Source: Elusimicrobiota bacterium (GTDB lineage: Bacteria; Elusimicrobiota; Elusimicrobia; FEN-1173). From it: a stretch of DNA of 64,000 bases. Below are positions 1 to 9,849 of the stretch, one piece after another. The position numbers and the translations under genes were made by a program. Every line of letters begins with the position of its first letter. The first letter of the stretch is position 1. The notes beneath the pieces were generated by a model, which saw only the letters and a program-made list of their open reading frames with translations, made no database searches and was not told the DNA's origin. The stretch spans positions 186,001 to 250,000 of the forward strand of contig JADKHR010000001.1 in assembly GCA_016721625.1 (NCBI GenBank), given 5' to 3'.

Positions 1-3000
1 ATGAAACCAATGACGGTCGTCCTGGCGGCGCTCCATTCTTCCCGTGAGACATCGGACCCTGGGGCGGGGAAAGGGATCGTCCCCAGTTCATCCGCCAACC
101 GGTCCGATTGTTCATGGGTCAATGGCGCGAGGGGGGCGGTCCTTTCCAGTTGGGAGGCGAGGGCGCCTAGTGGGGATTCCGTCGGGCTGTTTTCTCCCAA
201 AATTCGGACCGCGGCAAGCAACGTGTTTTTGGGTTCGTTCGCCCGGTCCCGGCGGGGGGTGGGGGCGAAAAAGGCGCCGTCGGTTTGCCCCCACGGGGTG
301 TTCCCGTCGGCACTAAAGGACATATTTTCGTGGGGGGACAACGCCATCCCGGCGCGAAATTCGCTGGGAGAGCCGTTTCCGGGGTCGGAGGGCCGGGGAG
401 GCTTGCCCGTCGTTGAGCCGGAGGCCGAAGAGGGGCCTCCCTCGTCCGGGAACAAGTCGTTCAAGACTTCTTCCACGTGATCCACCAGCACGAACCGGAG
501 GGGAACGGCCTGACGTTTCTCGTCCCGCTCGGGAGTGGCCCCGTCCTGGATCTTATCCATGAGGCCGCGGAGCCAGCGGAAGATGGGCAAGGTCTGCGTC
601 GAGGCGTTTTTGGGAGTTTCGTCTTTCAATCTCCCTATTGAACGGAGCGCTTCTTCCCGGCTGAGTAGCCGGGTCAGGTCCTTCTCGGATCCGCGAAGAG
701 TGAAACTTTGGATAAACGCCGATTCTTTCCCGGTTTGCTTTAACCCCTGAATTTCCTCTAACGGGATTTGTTCCTGCGATACCTCCACCCCCTCTGCTTT
801 GGCTTTCGCCGGCAGGCCCTCCAAGAGGCGGTTCCAGAGGTCCGCTTCCTGCTGTCGTCTCCGGGCGGCCGGGCCGTCGTCCGCGGGATCCCCCGTGCCG
901 GGGTCGGAATTGAGCGTCAGTTCCGCGACCCCGTTTTGGAGGAGGAGGCCGCGAAGATAGGGCTGACGGCGCATCATGGTTTCCAATTCTCGGCGCGTGC
1001 CGTCTCCGGCGGGGAGGTAAAACGTTTCGCCCTCTTCCGCGAAGGAACGAATGACTTTGCGAGAGAGCGTTCCGTGCTCCTTGGGATTGACGGGGAGGAC
1101 ATTCCCTTTCAGGTCAATTTCACCCCCGAGGCACACCCCGGCGGGGGGCGCCTGGCCGGTGATGGAAGAATAAAAAGCCGCGAGAAGGCCAAGGCCGGAG
1201 AATCCCATGCCGGGATTCTCCGTGGAGGCATCGTTAACGTCCACGTGGAGGTAGACCGTCCCGGGAAGTGCGTTGGGAAACCGTTTCTGAGCAAAGGAAA
1301 GGGCCAAATTCCAAGCCAACCGGCCGGTGTCGGCCAAGGTGTTGGGGCGGTCTTCTCGGTCTCCCAGAGAGAGGGGGAGTTGCATTCGCCATTTCGCTCC
1401 GGGACGGCGGACCGCGTGGGTGGTCATGAGCGCGCCTTCCTGCACCGGAATCTCCATGCGCCCCACTTCCGTTTCGCCGGGCCCCTCGCCCGTTCCCCGC
1501 GGCCCGCGCGGAGGTCCCAGGTATCGTTCCAGCGCATCGGCGTCCAGTCGGACCGGTCGGCCCGTTTCCACGTAATCGCCGAAGGCGGAATCGATCAGTT
1601 GATTCAACCGTTCTTCGATTTTTCGCGCATCGTCGAGTGGACTCAGGTGGTGGTCCACCAAGCGGGTCAGGAGCATCAAAGAATTTCCAATCGTGACCGG
1701 CGGGGTCCAGTCTTCCGAACCAACGGCTCCGCTCTCCCGGGTTAACCCCTTCGACCTGAGCAATCGCGGCAGTAAAACCTGGTTCGCCATGCCGATTTTG
1801 TCTTCGCGGGTGGGTTTTTCCACCTTCAGGATCGTCATCCGGCTTTGGAGGTGTTCGGGAATGGTTTCCAGCCGGTTCATGGTGATGACGGTGAGGGTTG
1901 GGCTCACGTCGAGAGAAAGTTCCAGAAAATCGTCGGTGAACCGCCGGTATTTGGGATCGAAAAAACGGGTGAGGGCGTTCAGGGGATCTCCAAAATGGCC
2001 ATCCACGCGGCGTTTGTCGAGCTCATCAAACACCAACACCATGCGCTTGGTTTTTGTTTTTCGATAGGCTTTGACGATCGAGCCTTCCTCCGAGGACGTG
2101 TAGGTTCGAAAGAAGCCGACGAAATGCCGGGGATCGTCCACACCGGAACAAGCGATCACTTCGCTGGGAAGACCAAATATTTCACCGATCAAACGAGCCA
2201 GATGGGTTTTTGACGTTCCCGGCGGACCGCTCAGGGCGATGATGGGCATATCCGGTTCCCGTCCCTGGGAAATCTGGTGGAGGTAGAGTTCGTAGATCCG
2301 CATGACTTCTTGTTTGATGTCTTTCATCCCATAAACTTCGCGGTCCAGTTTCGCCATGGCCGCTCGCACCAGATCCGGGATTTGGTCGGGCGAAATGAGC
2401 GGGAGGGGTTTCTCTCTCCAGGGCCAGGCCAGGACGGTCTCGATCCACGTCGTGAGCATTTGCTGGTCGGCTCCGGCCCCAATCCGGGCCAGGCGGCTGA
2501 TTTCACTCATCAGGCGTCGTCTCCCGACGGGGTCCGGGATTCGCCGCGCGGCGGCGCGGTACTCTTCGATATTCTCAGGGGCTCGTTCGGCCGATGCGAG
2601 GGCTTCTCCCACGGCTCGGTTCACGTCTTCAGCGGTGACGGCGGCGGATCCTCCGCTCCGGGCGGAAACGGCGGCTTTGAGGAGCGCCGAGAGAACCAGG
2701 GAAAGGTCCAGGTCGCTTTCCCGTTCCAGGAGTTCCGCCAACGACGCCTGGGCCGCCGGTTTAAAGGGGACCGGCCCCAGCCGGTCAACGACTTGGCCCG
2801 TCAGCCATTCCGCAAGGAAAGCGCCTCCCTTGGACGGGAGGAGGGGTGTGGATTGTACGGCTCGGTCGTAAGGCAGGGAGGTGTCGGTCAGGGCCAAATG
2901 GGTTTCCTCTTTTCCAAAAAACAAGAGAGGCGCGGGGAGAATCGCCCCCTGGGGGCCCTCGCGGCCCGAGGCGGTATCGATCAAAAAGGCCATGGGGGTG

Positions 3001-6000
3001 GCGAGGTCGTTATTAAAGTGACGGGAAAAGGCGTCCAGATCCACGGCTAAAACCACATCTCCCGCCGCCCGGGCTTGGGAAATGGTTTCCTGCAGGCGAG
3101 TCGTCAGAATTTTCGGATCCCCCACGATTGCGGGGAAGGTGACGGATAGAACACGGGTCGCCCGTTGGTCCGGAAAGGGCGAGGTCCGCTGGAAATAGTG
3201 CGCCGCGGCGTTTAAGAAACGCGCGGACAGGGCCTCGTCCGGGGAGTAAACCATAATCGATCGCGAGTCTTCCGTTGACAAACGCCGGGCCAGTTCTTCG
3301 GCGGCGGGGCGAAAGGCGGATAATTCTCTTTCCGTGAGGGGTACGCGCGGGGGGCGGGTGTGGTCCATCACCTCCCCGGCCTTCATCCGGAGGCGCAGGG
3401 CGTTCTCCCCCATCGCGGCCAGAGCGGTCACGGACACGTCGGAACTGGGGCGGCCGTGCTCCAAATCCGCGATGAGAAATGAAAGCGCGTTTTCCTGTTC
3501 CAAATCGGAGATGGGGGTCACGAACGGAAGTTCCCGTCCGCGCGCGGGTCGGGTGGCGGAAGCGGTGGGACCGGGAAAGTCGTTGAACTGGTGGCGCATG
3601 AAGGCCAGGTAATTATTAACCGCCGCTAGAAATCGTTGGTTATCCTCAAAAGACGGAGCGGTTTTTGACGTCGGAAGATCATCCAGAAGTTGGGTGAGGA
3701 ACGTGTGGACGTGGTCAAAAAACCGATAGTCATCCGCCCTCGCCGCATTTCCTCCCAATTCGTCCCGGGACTGCGCCGCCCGCTGTCTTTGGTTGGTCCA
3801 CCGGGTTCGAGCCTGCTGAATGTAGTCCCCGGAGGTCTGCGGCGTGGCGGTGAGCCATAGTTCCGTTTTCTCGATGGCTTGGCGGAGCAATGCGATTTCT
3901 TCCTCGACAACGGCGTCCCGGGCGCGGGCCGTGAGGACCCCCAGGGCCTGGAGGTCGGTCTCGCGAGCCGCGGCCGAAAGGCGTTTCCTCCATGCGGGAA
4001 GGGCGCGCAGGGTGGCCACAAAAGAGGGGTCGCCGACGGAGGCAAGACCGTGGAGGACGTTTAAAACCCGGCGCGCGTCTTCGTCCTGTTTAGAAGCGAG
4101 AAGCCTCTGCAGGGCCGGGGTCCTTTCTTCCGGGGAAGAGTGGAACGCCAGGCGATTGACCTCGTCCATGGATGAAACCTCGGGCCCAACGGGGGACGGC
4201 GGGGCCGGTGTCTCGTTTATGTCAGAGAGGGAATTCAAAACGATTTCCGGCTCGGATTCGGGGGACCCCATGGGGGGCTTGGTCTTTTGGATTTGCCCGG
4301 CCGGCTCCGCGTTTTGGGGAACCTCCAACAGTTTTTGCCCGGGAGGGCGAACAATCGCCCTGTTTAAAACTTCATACGAATGGTGAACGAGGACGCACGT
4401 GAGAAGGGGGGATGTTTCGGGATGAGCGGTGATAAAGGCGTCGATCTCCGCTCGGGTCCCTTCCAGCCAATGGCCCCAGGCGTTCTCGGGAAAGTGTAGA
4501 CGGATGCGATTCCCATTCTCCACCGCGAATCGAAGAAGGTCGCCTCGGGCTAGGGCCACCCGCAGTTCGGGTTCGTTCCCCGCCGGCAAAAAAACCGTGT
4601 TAACGCCCGCCCGAAGCGCGGCGGAAAGTTTTTCCTCCAACCCGCCGATGCGCTGGGTTTTTCCCGTCGGGGAAATTTCGCCCGTCATGGCGACGCCGGC
4701 GCGAACGGGCCACCCGGTCCGCTCCGAATAGAGCGCCGTGGTAAAAGCCAATCCCGCCGAGGGGCCGGATTTTGGGAATTCCCCGGGGATATGGAAATGC
4801 GTGCGTCCTATTGATTCGGCTTCTCCCAGGGCCTGCTGGACGGACAGAACGGCGCGCTGGGCGCTGTCCCTCATGTCGGTTTTCATAAGGCCCGTCACGA
4901 TCAACTCTCCTTCGTCCTCCCCCGGGAGGGAACGAAAATACGCTTGAACCGGGGCCACGGCGCCCCCTTGGGCGCCGGCGGCCAATCCACTCACTTGGCC
5001 GACGATGTCGGCGGAGGGAATGGAATCCACTCGGACGGGGGCGGCGCCCAACACGCGGCGGACGAAGGCGGGGTCCACGAGAACGGGAGCGGCCGGTCGG
5101 CCGGGCTGGGAAGCGAGAAGCCACTCGTGAAAAGCCTGGGAAAGCAACCGCCGCAGGAACTTTTGTAAATCACGGACGTCCTTACCGGGCAGGTATTCCG
5201 ATACCAGGGTGCGGATGACCGCCGCGCGGTCCGGGAAGGGGACGCGTTTCTCCCCAAAATCGGTGAGGCGAACCGTCTCCGGGAAAACGTGGTCCAGTCC
5301 GATGGCGATCAATTCCTTGTCCGTGTATCGTCTCGTGAACACCCGGCGCAGGCGGCTCAGAAGATGATCGGGAAAAACCTTTTCGTCAATCTGGTTGGCG
5401 GTCAGGAGGACGCGCACCCGGGGACGGCGGTAACGCAGGCGGGAACCTAAATAGGTGTCGTGGTATTCCTGCCGCTTATCGAGGAAGTCCGTCAAGGCAT
5501 CGAGGGCCTCCCGCGACATTTTGTCCACCTCGTCGATCAAAATTAAAACGTCTTCGGTGCCAGCTTCTTCCAGTTGGCGCGTGATCTCGCTGGGTTGGGA
5601 GCCGACAAACGTGCGTTTGATCCCTTTCCATCGTTTGGCGTCGGCGGTGCCTCCGGCGTTGATCTCGATGAATTTCCTGCCAGTGGCCTTCGCCAGGGCT
5701 TGCGCGATGGTGGTTTTTCCCGTGCCGGGTGGGCCTTCCAAAAGAACCATGTCGGCGGGGTCGGGGGCGGGGTTGCCTGACTGTTGGAAATCATGGAGCA
5801 GGTAGGTCCTTTCCAGTTCCGCCTTAAGTTCGTTTTGGCCCGAAATAAATCGGTCCAGTTCGTCCCGGAACGTTTTTCGTTTGGCTCGCCATTGTTGCAG
5901 GAGAGTCGTCTGTTCTTGGGGAGTTCGTTTCATCCTCTGGTCCTGTTCGGGTGTGGCTGGTGTCCGTGGCCAAAGGAAGCGCAGGGCTAAAAGGTGTCGA

Positions 6001-9000
6001 ATATAAGCCAAGAGGGGAGAATGGTTGAAGTCGCTGGGCGGGGTGCGACGAAGTTCGTTCAGGTATTGCTCGAGCTCCGTCCCGACGTCCGCCGCCATGG
6101 CGTGGAGGGCGATCCCCGCTTGACGCCAGAGCGAGAGATGTTCGAAAGGAGGTAGTCCCTTCTGTTCCAAATCCAAGTCGCCGTTTTCGACCCGCGCCAG
6201 GCCAGCGCCCGCTCGGGCGCGCGCGTGCGCGCCGGCGCGGTCCAAAAGACCATCGGCCATGGGGAGGTCCATGGAGCCCTCGTTGACGGCCCTGACCAGC
6301 CGGTGAAGCAGATCGGGTTCGCTTTCCACCCCGCTTTTTTTCATTCGGTCGGCTCGGGCCTTAAGAATTGAAAGGACGAGGTCGGGGGCGGCCTCCACCG
6401 TGGCGATCGGCGTCGCGGTTCTCCTTCGGGAGGCCAACGGGTCTCGGCTTCCCTTGGAGCCTGAGAAAAAGATCAGAGTTCGTTCCGGACCTGGAACGCC
6501 CCGCTCCTGTTCCGCCTGGCGGAGATTTTGGACGGCGTCGGCGAGGGCGTCGGGTTCGGCGCGGAAAAGTTCTTCGAATTCCGCGAGGTCGAGGACGACG
6601 GCGTTGCCTCCGGCTTCTCCCAGCGAAACCAGAAGGTCCGACAATCGAACGGCGCGTTTTGCGGTCCCGTTCGGGGTCCGCATCATTTGGCCAAGGTTGA
6701 TCCGCCAGAGTTTCCGCGGTCCCCAACCGTCGGTTCCCTTCCGGAACCGGGCCGCCAAGGCCTGCTCAAAAGGGGCGGTGGTGTGGGGCCAAGGATGTTG
6801 GACGCGGACCGCGCCGTCGATCAGGGCGATCGCGGCCCGATCCACGGCTCCTTCGATGGCCGGGTGGGTGATCAGGCGGATGTCGACGGGGCGCTGGGGG
6901 GGGCTTCCCGTCAGATCGGTCAGCACGCCCAAAACCCTTTCCCGCGCGCATCGGCGCCGCGCTTCAAACCCGTTCTGAAGGAGCGGAGCGGTTTCCGGAA
7001 AAAAATTCTGAATGTGGCGGTATTCTCCGTAAGCCGAGGGGAGCAAAAAATCGTCTCCCGCCCAGCGCGCCCCGGCCGGGTCTTGAGTCACGAGCGGGTG
7101 CAGCCAATAGCGAAGGCGGTGGGCCAGCCATTTGCGTTCGAACTTGAGGATATTGGCGAGAAGTTTGGCGTCCTCATTATTGAAGCCGTCCTTGTGGAGG
7201 AGGCGATCGAATTCGGCGCAAAACCAACCCCAACTATTCCCCGTTCCGTTGGGGGAGGCTTGGGCTTGATTGTGTTGAAGCGACAGGTTTCCGTGAAGGG
7301 CGTCCGCGGGGATATCGGGAGAGCGGGCGTTTAAATTGAATATCGATAGGGTGTTTTTTGCCTTTTGAAGATGTTCTTCCATCCCGGGCAGACGCTGTCC
7401 GCCGGCCGCAAAGAACTCCGTGGCGGTTCGATATTGGTCGGTGAGGAACGCGGCGTGTTCCTCAAAGAGCCGGGTGAAATGTCCGTTCAGGGCGGCGCTC
7501 CAGACCCGCAGGGAAAGGTTTTTTCCCGCGCGAGCGCGCTCGTCGGGTGAAAGTTGGCGAAACAATTCGTCCGACCAATGATCGTCCAGGTCCACCGCGT
7601 GAAGGAGGCGGAGGGTTTTATCCGCTTCGGGAAAGGCTCCCCGGCGAATCTGGCCTAACGCCTGTTGCATTAAATCGCTCGGGCCGGGGTCCCCCCGCGT
7701 GTTCCCGCGCGAAGCGCCGGTCTGTGTCGGGAGGAAATAGAGCGCGCCTCCGCCAACTGAAAAGAAAAACTGAAACAAAGGGTCTCGGAAAAGGGGGGGG
7801 AAAGGGACCCCGGCGGGAGAGATATCGGGAAGGGAGGACCACCAGACTCCGACTCTATTTTTCACCCGGGAGGCTCCCCGCGCCAGACGCAACCGAAGGG
7901 CCGATAGGCGGGGATGGCCGGAAAGAAGAACGGACAGCTCTCGGTCCATCGCGTCCGGCCTTCTGTCGGTCGAAGCACGGGATCTTTGCAGGGCCAGGAG
8001 CGCCTCCCGGCCTTCGATCAATTCAGGCTCCTCCGGGGTCCCTCCCAACAGAAAGGGAACCGGTTCTCCCTCTCCACGGCCGAGGCCCGCCAGACAGCGC
8101 TTTCCCTCAGATTCAAAGATTTCAGAGGAATCTAGCGACGGAGGGGCCTGTCGTTCGATTTCGCGCCAGCGTTCGGGATGGTGAAGGATCGTCATGGCCG
8201 CCACGAGCGCGGAGAGGGGCACCCGGCTCGGATCCAATTGGAAACGGCTGGCGTCCCTCAGGGTCTGGGAGGCGGTTTCCTCCTCCAAACGCGGAGTCCA
8301 TTCAAGATACGAGGCCGGTTCCCAGCGAAGCCATCGACGGACACCGGGGGAGTGAAAACCGCCCGTGACGAGAGCGGCGAACCCGTTGCCCTGCGAGCGG
8401 GCCAGCGCCACGGCGTGGCGGGCCATGGCGCGGTCTCGTTGGCGGGCCAGCCGATAAAAGTCCAGGAGGCGGGGACCAGCCGCTCGATCCAATAACAGGA
8501 GACGCCTGGCGGTAAACTCGGTTGGGGAGGAAACTCTTCTCTTCCCGCACAAGGCGGAGAGATCTCGGTGAAAGGACTCCCACCCCATTTTCCCGCTCAG
8601 GGTTTGGAGCTCTTCCCATTCTTCGGGGGACATCTCCAGGGACCACAGGCGTTCGTTGAGCCGAAGCCACTTTTCCAGCCGAAGGAAGTCCGTGGCGTCG
8701 CGCCGTTCCGGAGCGGGGAGGCTCCGCACCTTCTGGAGCAACCGTTGGTCTTCCAAGCGGCCGAGGTCCCGTCGAATTAATTCTGGGTTGAGCGAGGCGG
8801 CGCGGTTGGCCCAGAAAGCCAACCGTTCCGAGTCTTGGGGCGAAAGGGGGGACGCCCCGGCCGTTGGGGGAAGGGCCAAGGCTTTGGCAAGTCGTCGCCG
8901 AATTTCTCCCGTTTCGGGACGCCGTTCGATTTTCTCCGTTTCGAGCCAATTCGAAAGGGAGGGGAACGCGGGCCGCGCCCAGGGGGAAGACCCCGCCGAA

Positions 9001-9800
9001 TCCAGTTCTCGGAGGTAGGTGGTGAGGTCCATGCGGCCCCGCTCAAACCCTTCTTTCAAATCGACCAACCGGGCCGCGAGGGGGGGGAGGATCCGGGACT
9101 TCAGATTGGAAATCGCCGCCGAATAGACGGCCAGTATTCCTCCCATGGCCCCCCGAGCATCCGCGGTTTCTTTCCGCGCGCGCCGATTGGCCCGGAAAAG
9201 GCCCGCGTCTTCCGCGCCCACCACGCGAACCGGCGGCCCGTCGGAGGAAACCGAGAGAAATTCCTCCCCCGTCATCCACCCCGCTCGAAGGAAAACTTGG
9301 GCGAGGGAGTCCCGGTAGGCGGAATCCGAAAGGGAGCGGAACCACCCGGTGTCGAGCTCGCCCCAAGCCCCCTCGACGGCGACCAAGAAAGACTTATTTG
9401 AACCCGTCGGCGCGACCCGGCGGGCGAACTCCGCCAGGAGTTTAGCCGCGTTCTTCTGCGCGGCGGCGTTCCCGTGGATTTCTTGAAGGTGCAAAATGAG
9501 GGGAATCCCCCCAGATCCTTCGGGATCGGGAAAAGGCTTCGAAGCGAACGGCTGAAATTCCTCCGAAACGATCCCGTTCTTTCGGGAGAATGGAAGGAGC
9601 GCGAGCGGCGCGATCGAAGGACCGGTCGACTCACGGCCTCGATTCAGGCGCCTCTCTCGTCGCTCCGCCCACACATCCCGCGCAGAGGCGGACGCCTCTA
9701 GAACCGGACCTGCGGGGCCCGTCAGCAAGAGGGCCGCGGTCGTCAAGGCCGCCAGCGGTCGGCGCCATGAAAGAAGAGTGGAACGGGGTGAGGTGGTCAT
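1..9800 (-). CDS. Giant exported protein with tandem degenerate-Clp/Lon-type AAA+ protease modules (partial)
   Basis: Starts at ATG 9800 and stays open to the left edge: at least 3266 codons, no stop. Residues 1-42 look like a signal peptide (RR near residues 13-14, then a hydrophobic stretch of Ala/Leu). Residues about 100-490 resemble a Tiki/ChaN-like domain (EIHGN near 107, VTGGFH near 480). Residues about 980-1180 look like a ClpA/B-type ATPase without Walker A (VVLDL near 1071). Then comes a Lon-type AAA+ domain: Walker A GPPGTGKT at 1356, Walker B ILIDEVDK with D1423/E1424. A Lon S16 domain follows with Ser1681 in KSGPSAG and Lys1724 in GGLEEK, 43 residues apart as in E. coli Lon S679/K722. 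The order repeats: degenerate Clp-like ATPase (about 2165-2440), Lon linker and AAA+ (GPPGTSKT 2525, FDELDK with D2592), then a Lon-like protease fold whose catalytic Lys is not aligned (Ser2868; Thr at +43). ATP-dependent proteolysis is inferred for module 1 only. No clear Shine-Dalgarno. Confidence 0.85.
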   Translation of the reverse strand, partial: MTTSPRSTLLSWRRPLAALTTAALLLTGPAGPVLEASASARDVWAERRERRLNRGRESTGPSIAPLALLPFSRKNGIVSEEFQPFASKPFPDPEGSGGIPLILHLQEIHGNAAAQKNAAKLLAEFARRVAPTGSNKSFLVAVEGAWGELDTGWFRSLSDSAYRDSLAQVFLRAGWMTGEEFLSVSSDGPPVRVVGAEDAGLFRANRRARKETADARGAMGGILAVYSAAISNLKSRILPPLAARLVDLKEGFERGRMDLTTYLRELDSAGSSPWARPAFPSLSNWLETEKIERRPETGEIRRRLAKALALPPTAGASPLSPQDSERLAFWANRAASLNPELIRRDLGRLEDQRLLQKVRSLPAPERRDATDFLRLEKWLRLNERLWSLEMSPEEWEELQTLSGKMGWESFHRDLSALCGKRRVSSPTEFTARRLLLLDRAAGPRLLDFYRLARQRDRAMARHAVALARSQGNGFAALVTGGFHSPGVRRWLRWEPASYLEWTPRLEEETASQTLRDASRFQLDPSRVPLSALVAAMTILHHPERWREIERQAPPSLDSSEIFESEGKRCLAGLGRGEGEPVPFLLGGTPEEPELIEGREALLALQRSRASTDRRPDAMDRELSVLLSGHPRLSALRLRLARGASRVKNRVGVWWSSLPDISPAGVPFPPLFRDPLFQFFFSVGGGALYFLPTQTGASRGNTRGDPGPSDLMQQALGQIRRGAFPEADKTLRLLHAVDLDDHWSDELFRQLSPDERARAGKNLSLRVWSAALNGHFTRLFEEHAAFLTDQYRTATEFFAAGGQRLPGMEEHLQKAKNTLSIFNLNARSPDIPADALHGNLSLQHNQAQASPNGTGNSWGWFCAEFDRLLHKDGFNNEDAKLLANILKFERKWLAHRLRYWLHPLVTQDPAGARWAGDDFLLPSAYGEYRHIQNFFPETAPLLQNGFEARRRCARERVLGVLTDLTGSPPQRPVDIRLITHPAIEGAVDRAAIALIDGAVRVQHPWPHTTAPFEQALAARFRKGTDGWGPRKLWRINLGQMMRTPNGTAKRAVRLSDLLVSLGEAGGNAVVLDLAEFEELFRAEPDALADAVQNLRQAEQERGVPGPERTLIFFSGSKGSRDPLASRRRTATPIATVEAAPDLVLSILKARADRMKKSGVESEPDLLHRLVRAVNEGSMDLPMADGLLDRAGAHARARAGAGLARVENGDLDLEQKGLPPFEHLSLWRQAGIALHAMAADVGTELEQYLNELRRTPPSDFNHSPLLAYIRHLLALRFLWPRTPATPEQDQRMKRTPQEQTTLLQQWRAKRKTFRDELDRFISGQNELKAELERTYLLHDFQQSGNPAPDPADMVLLEGPPGTGKTTIAQALAKATGRKFIEINAGGTADAKRWKGIKRTFVGSQPSEITRQLEEAGTEDVLILIDEVDKMSREALDALTDFLDKRQEYHDTYLGSRLRYRRPRVRVLLTANQIDEKVFPDHLLSRLRRVFTRRYTDKELIAIGLDHVFPETVRLTDFGEKRVPFPDRAAVIRTLVSEYLPGKDVRDLQKFLRRLLSQAFHEWLLASQPGRPAAPVLVDPAFVRRVLGAAPVRVDSIPSADIVGQVSGLAAGAQGGAVAPVQAYFRSLPGEDEGELIVTGLMKTDMRDSAQRAVLSVQQALGEAESIGRTHFHIPGEFPKSGPSAGLAFTTALYSERTGWPVRAGVAMTGEISPTGKTQRIGGLEEKLSAALRAGVNTVFLPAGNEPELRVALARGDLLRFAVENGNRIRLHFPENAWGHWLEGTRAEIDAFITAHPETSPLLTCVLVHHSYEVLNRAIVRPPGQKLLEVPQNAEPAGQIQKTKPPMGSPESEPEIVLNSLSDINETPAPPSPVGPEVSSMDEVNRLAFHSSPEERTPALQRLLASKQDEDARRVLNVLHGLASVGDPSFVATLRALPAWRKRLSAAARETDLQALGVLTARARDAVVEEEIALLRQAIEKTELWLTATPQTSGDYIQQARTRWTNQRQRAAQSRDELGGNAARADDYRFFDHVHTFLTQLLDDLPTSKTAPSFEDNQRFLAAVNNYLAFMRHQFNDFPGPTASATRPARGRELPFVTPISDLEQENALSFLIADLEHGRPSSDVSVTALAAMGENALRLRMKAGEVMDHTRPPRVPLTERELSAFRPAAEELARRLSTEDSRSIMVYSPDEALSARFLNAAAHYFQRTSPFPDQRATRVLSVTFPAIVGDPKILTTRLQETISQARAAGDVVLAVDLDAFSRHFNNDLATPMAFLIDTASGREGPQGAILPAPLLFFGKEETHLALTDTSLPYDRAVQSTPLLPSKGGAFLAEWLTGQVVDRLGPVPFKPAAQASLAELLERESDLDLSLVLSALLKAAVSARSGGSAAVTAEDVNRAVGEALASAERAPENIEEYRAAARRIPDPVGRRRLMSEISRLARIGAGADQQMLTTWIETVLAWPWREKPLPLISPDQIPDLVRAAMAKLDREVYGMKDIKQEVMRIYELYLHQISQGREPDMPIIALSGPPGTSKTHLARLIGEIFGLPSEVIACSGVDDPRHFVGFFRTYTSSEEGSIVKAYRKTKTKRMVLVFDELDKRRVDGHFGDPLNALTRFFDPKYRRFTDDFLELSLDVSPTLTVITMNRLETIPEHLQSRMTILKVEKPTREDKIGMANQVLLPRLLRSKGLTRESGAVGSEDWTPPVTIGNSLMLLTRLVDHHLSPLDDARKIEERLNQLIDSAFGDYVETGRPVRLDADALERYLGPPRGPRGTGEGPGETEVGRMEIPVQEGALMTTHAVRRPGAKWRMQLPLSLGDREDRPNTLADTGRLAWNLALSFAQKRFPNALPGTVYLHVDVNDASTENPGMGFSGLGLLAAFYSSITGQAPPAGVCLGGEIDLKGNVLPVNPKEHGTLSRKVIRSFAEEGETFYLPAGDGTRRELETMMRRQPYLRGLLLQNGVAELTLNSDPGTGDPADDGPAARRRQQEADLWNRLLEGLPAKAKAEGVEVSQEQIPLEEIQGLKQTGKESAFIQSFTLRGSEKDLTRLLSREEALRSIGRLKDETPKNASTQTLPIFRWLRGLMDKIQDGATPERDEKRQAVPLRFVLVDHVEEVLNDLFPDEGGPSSASGSTTGKPPRPSDPGNGSPSEFRAGMALSPHENMSFSADGNTPWGQTDGAFFAPTPRRDRANEPKNTLLAAVRILGENSPTESPLGALASQLERTAPLAPLTHEQSDRLADELGTIPFPAPGSDVSREEWSAARTTVIGF

Positions 9801-9849
9801 GAATGGACTTTAAAATAGCAAACGGAATGAAAGATCCTCTAAACAAATG

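Noticed and set aside
768..1745. Plus-strand open frame of 325 codons, and others at 2277-3050, 3844-4386, 6528-7334 and 7547-8368
   Set aside because: All lie antisense to the continuous giant frame, are rich in Gly/Arg/Pro and match no family; they are shadows of a GC-rich gene.
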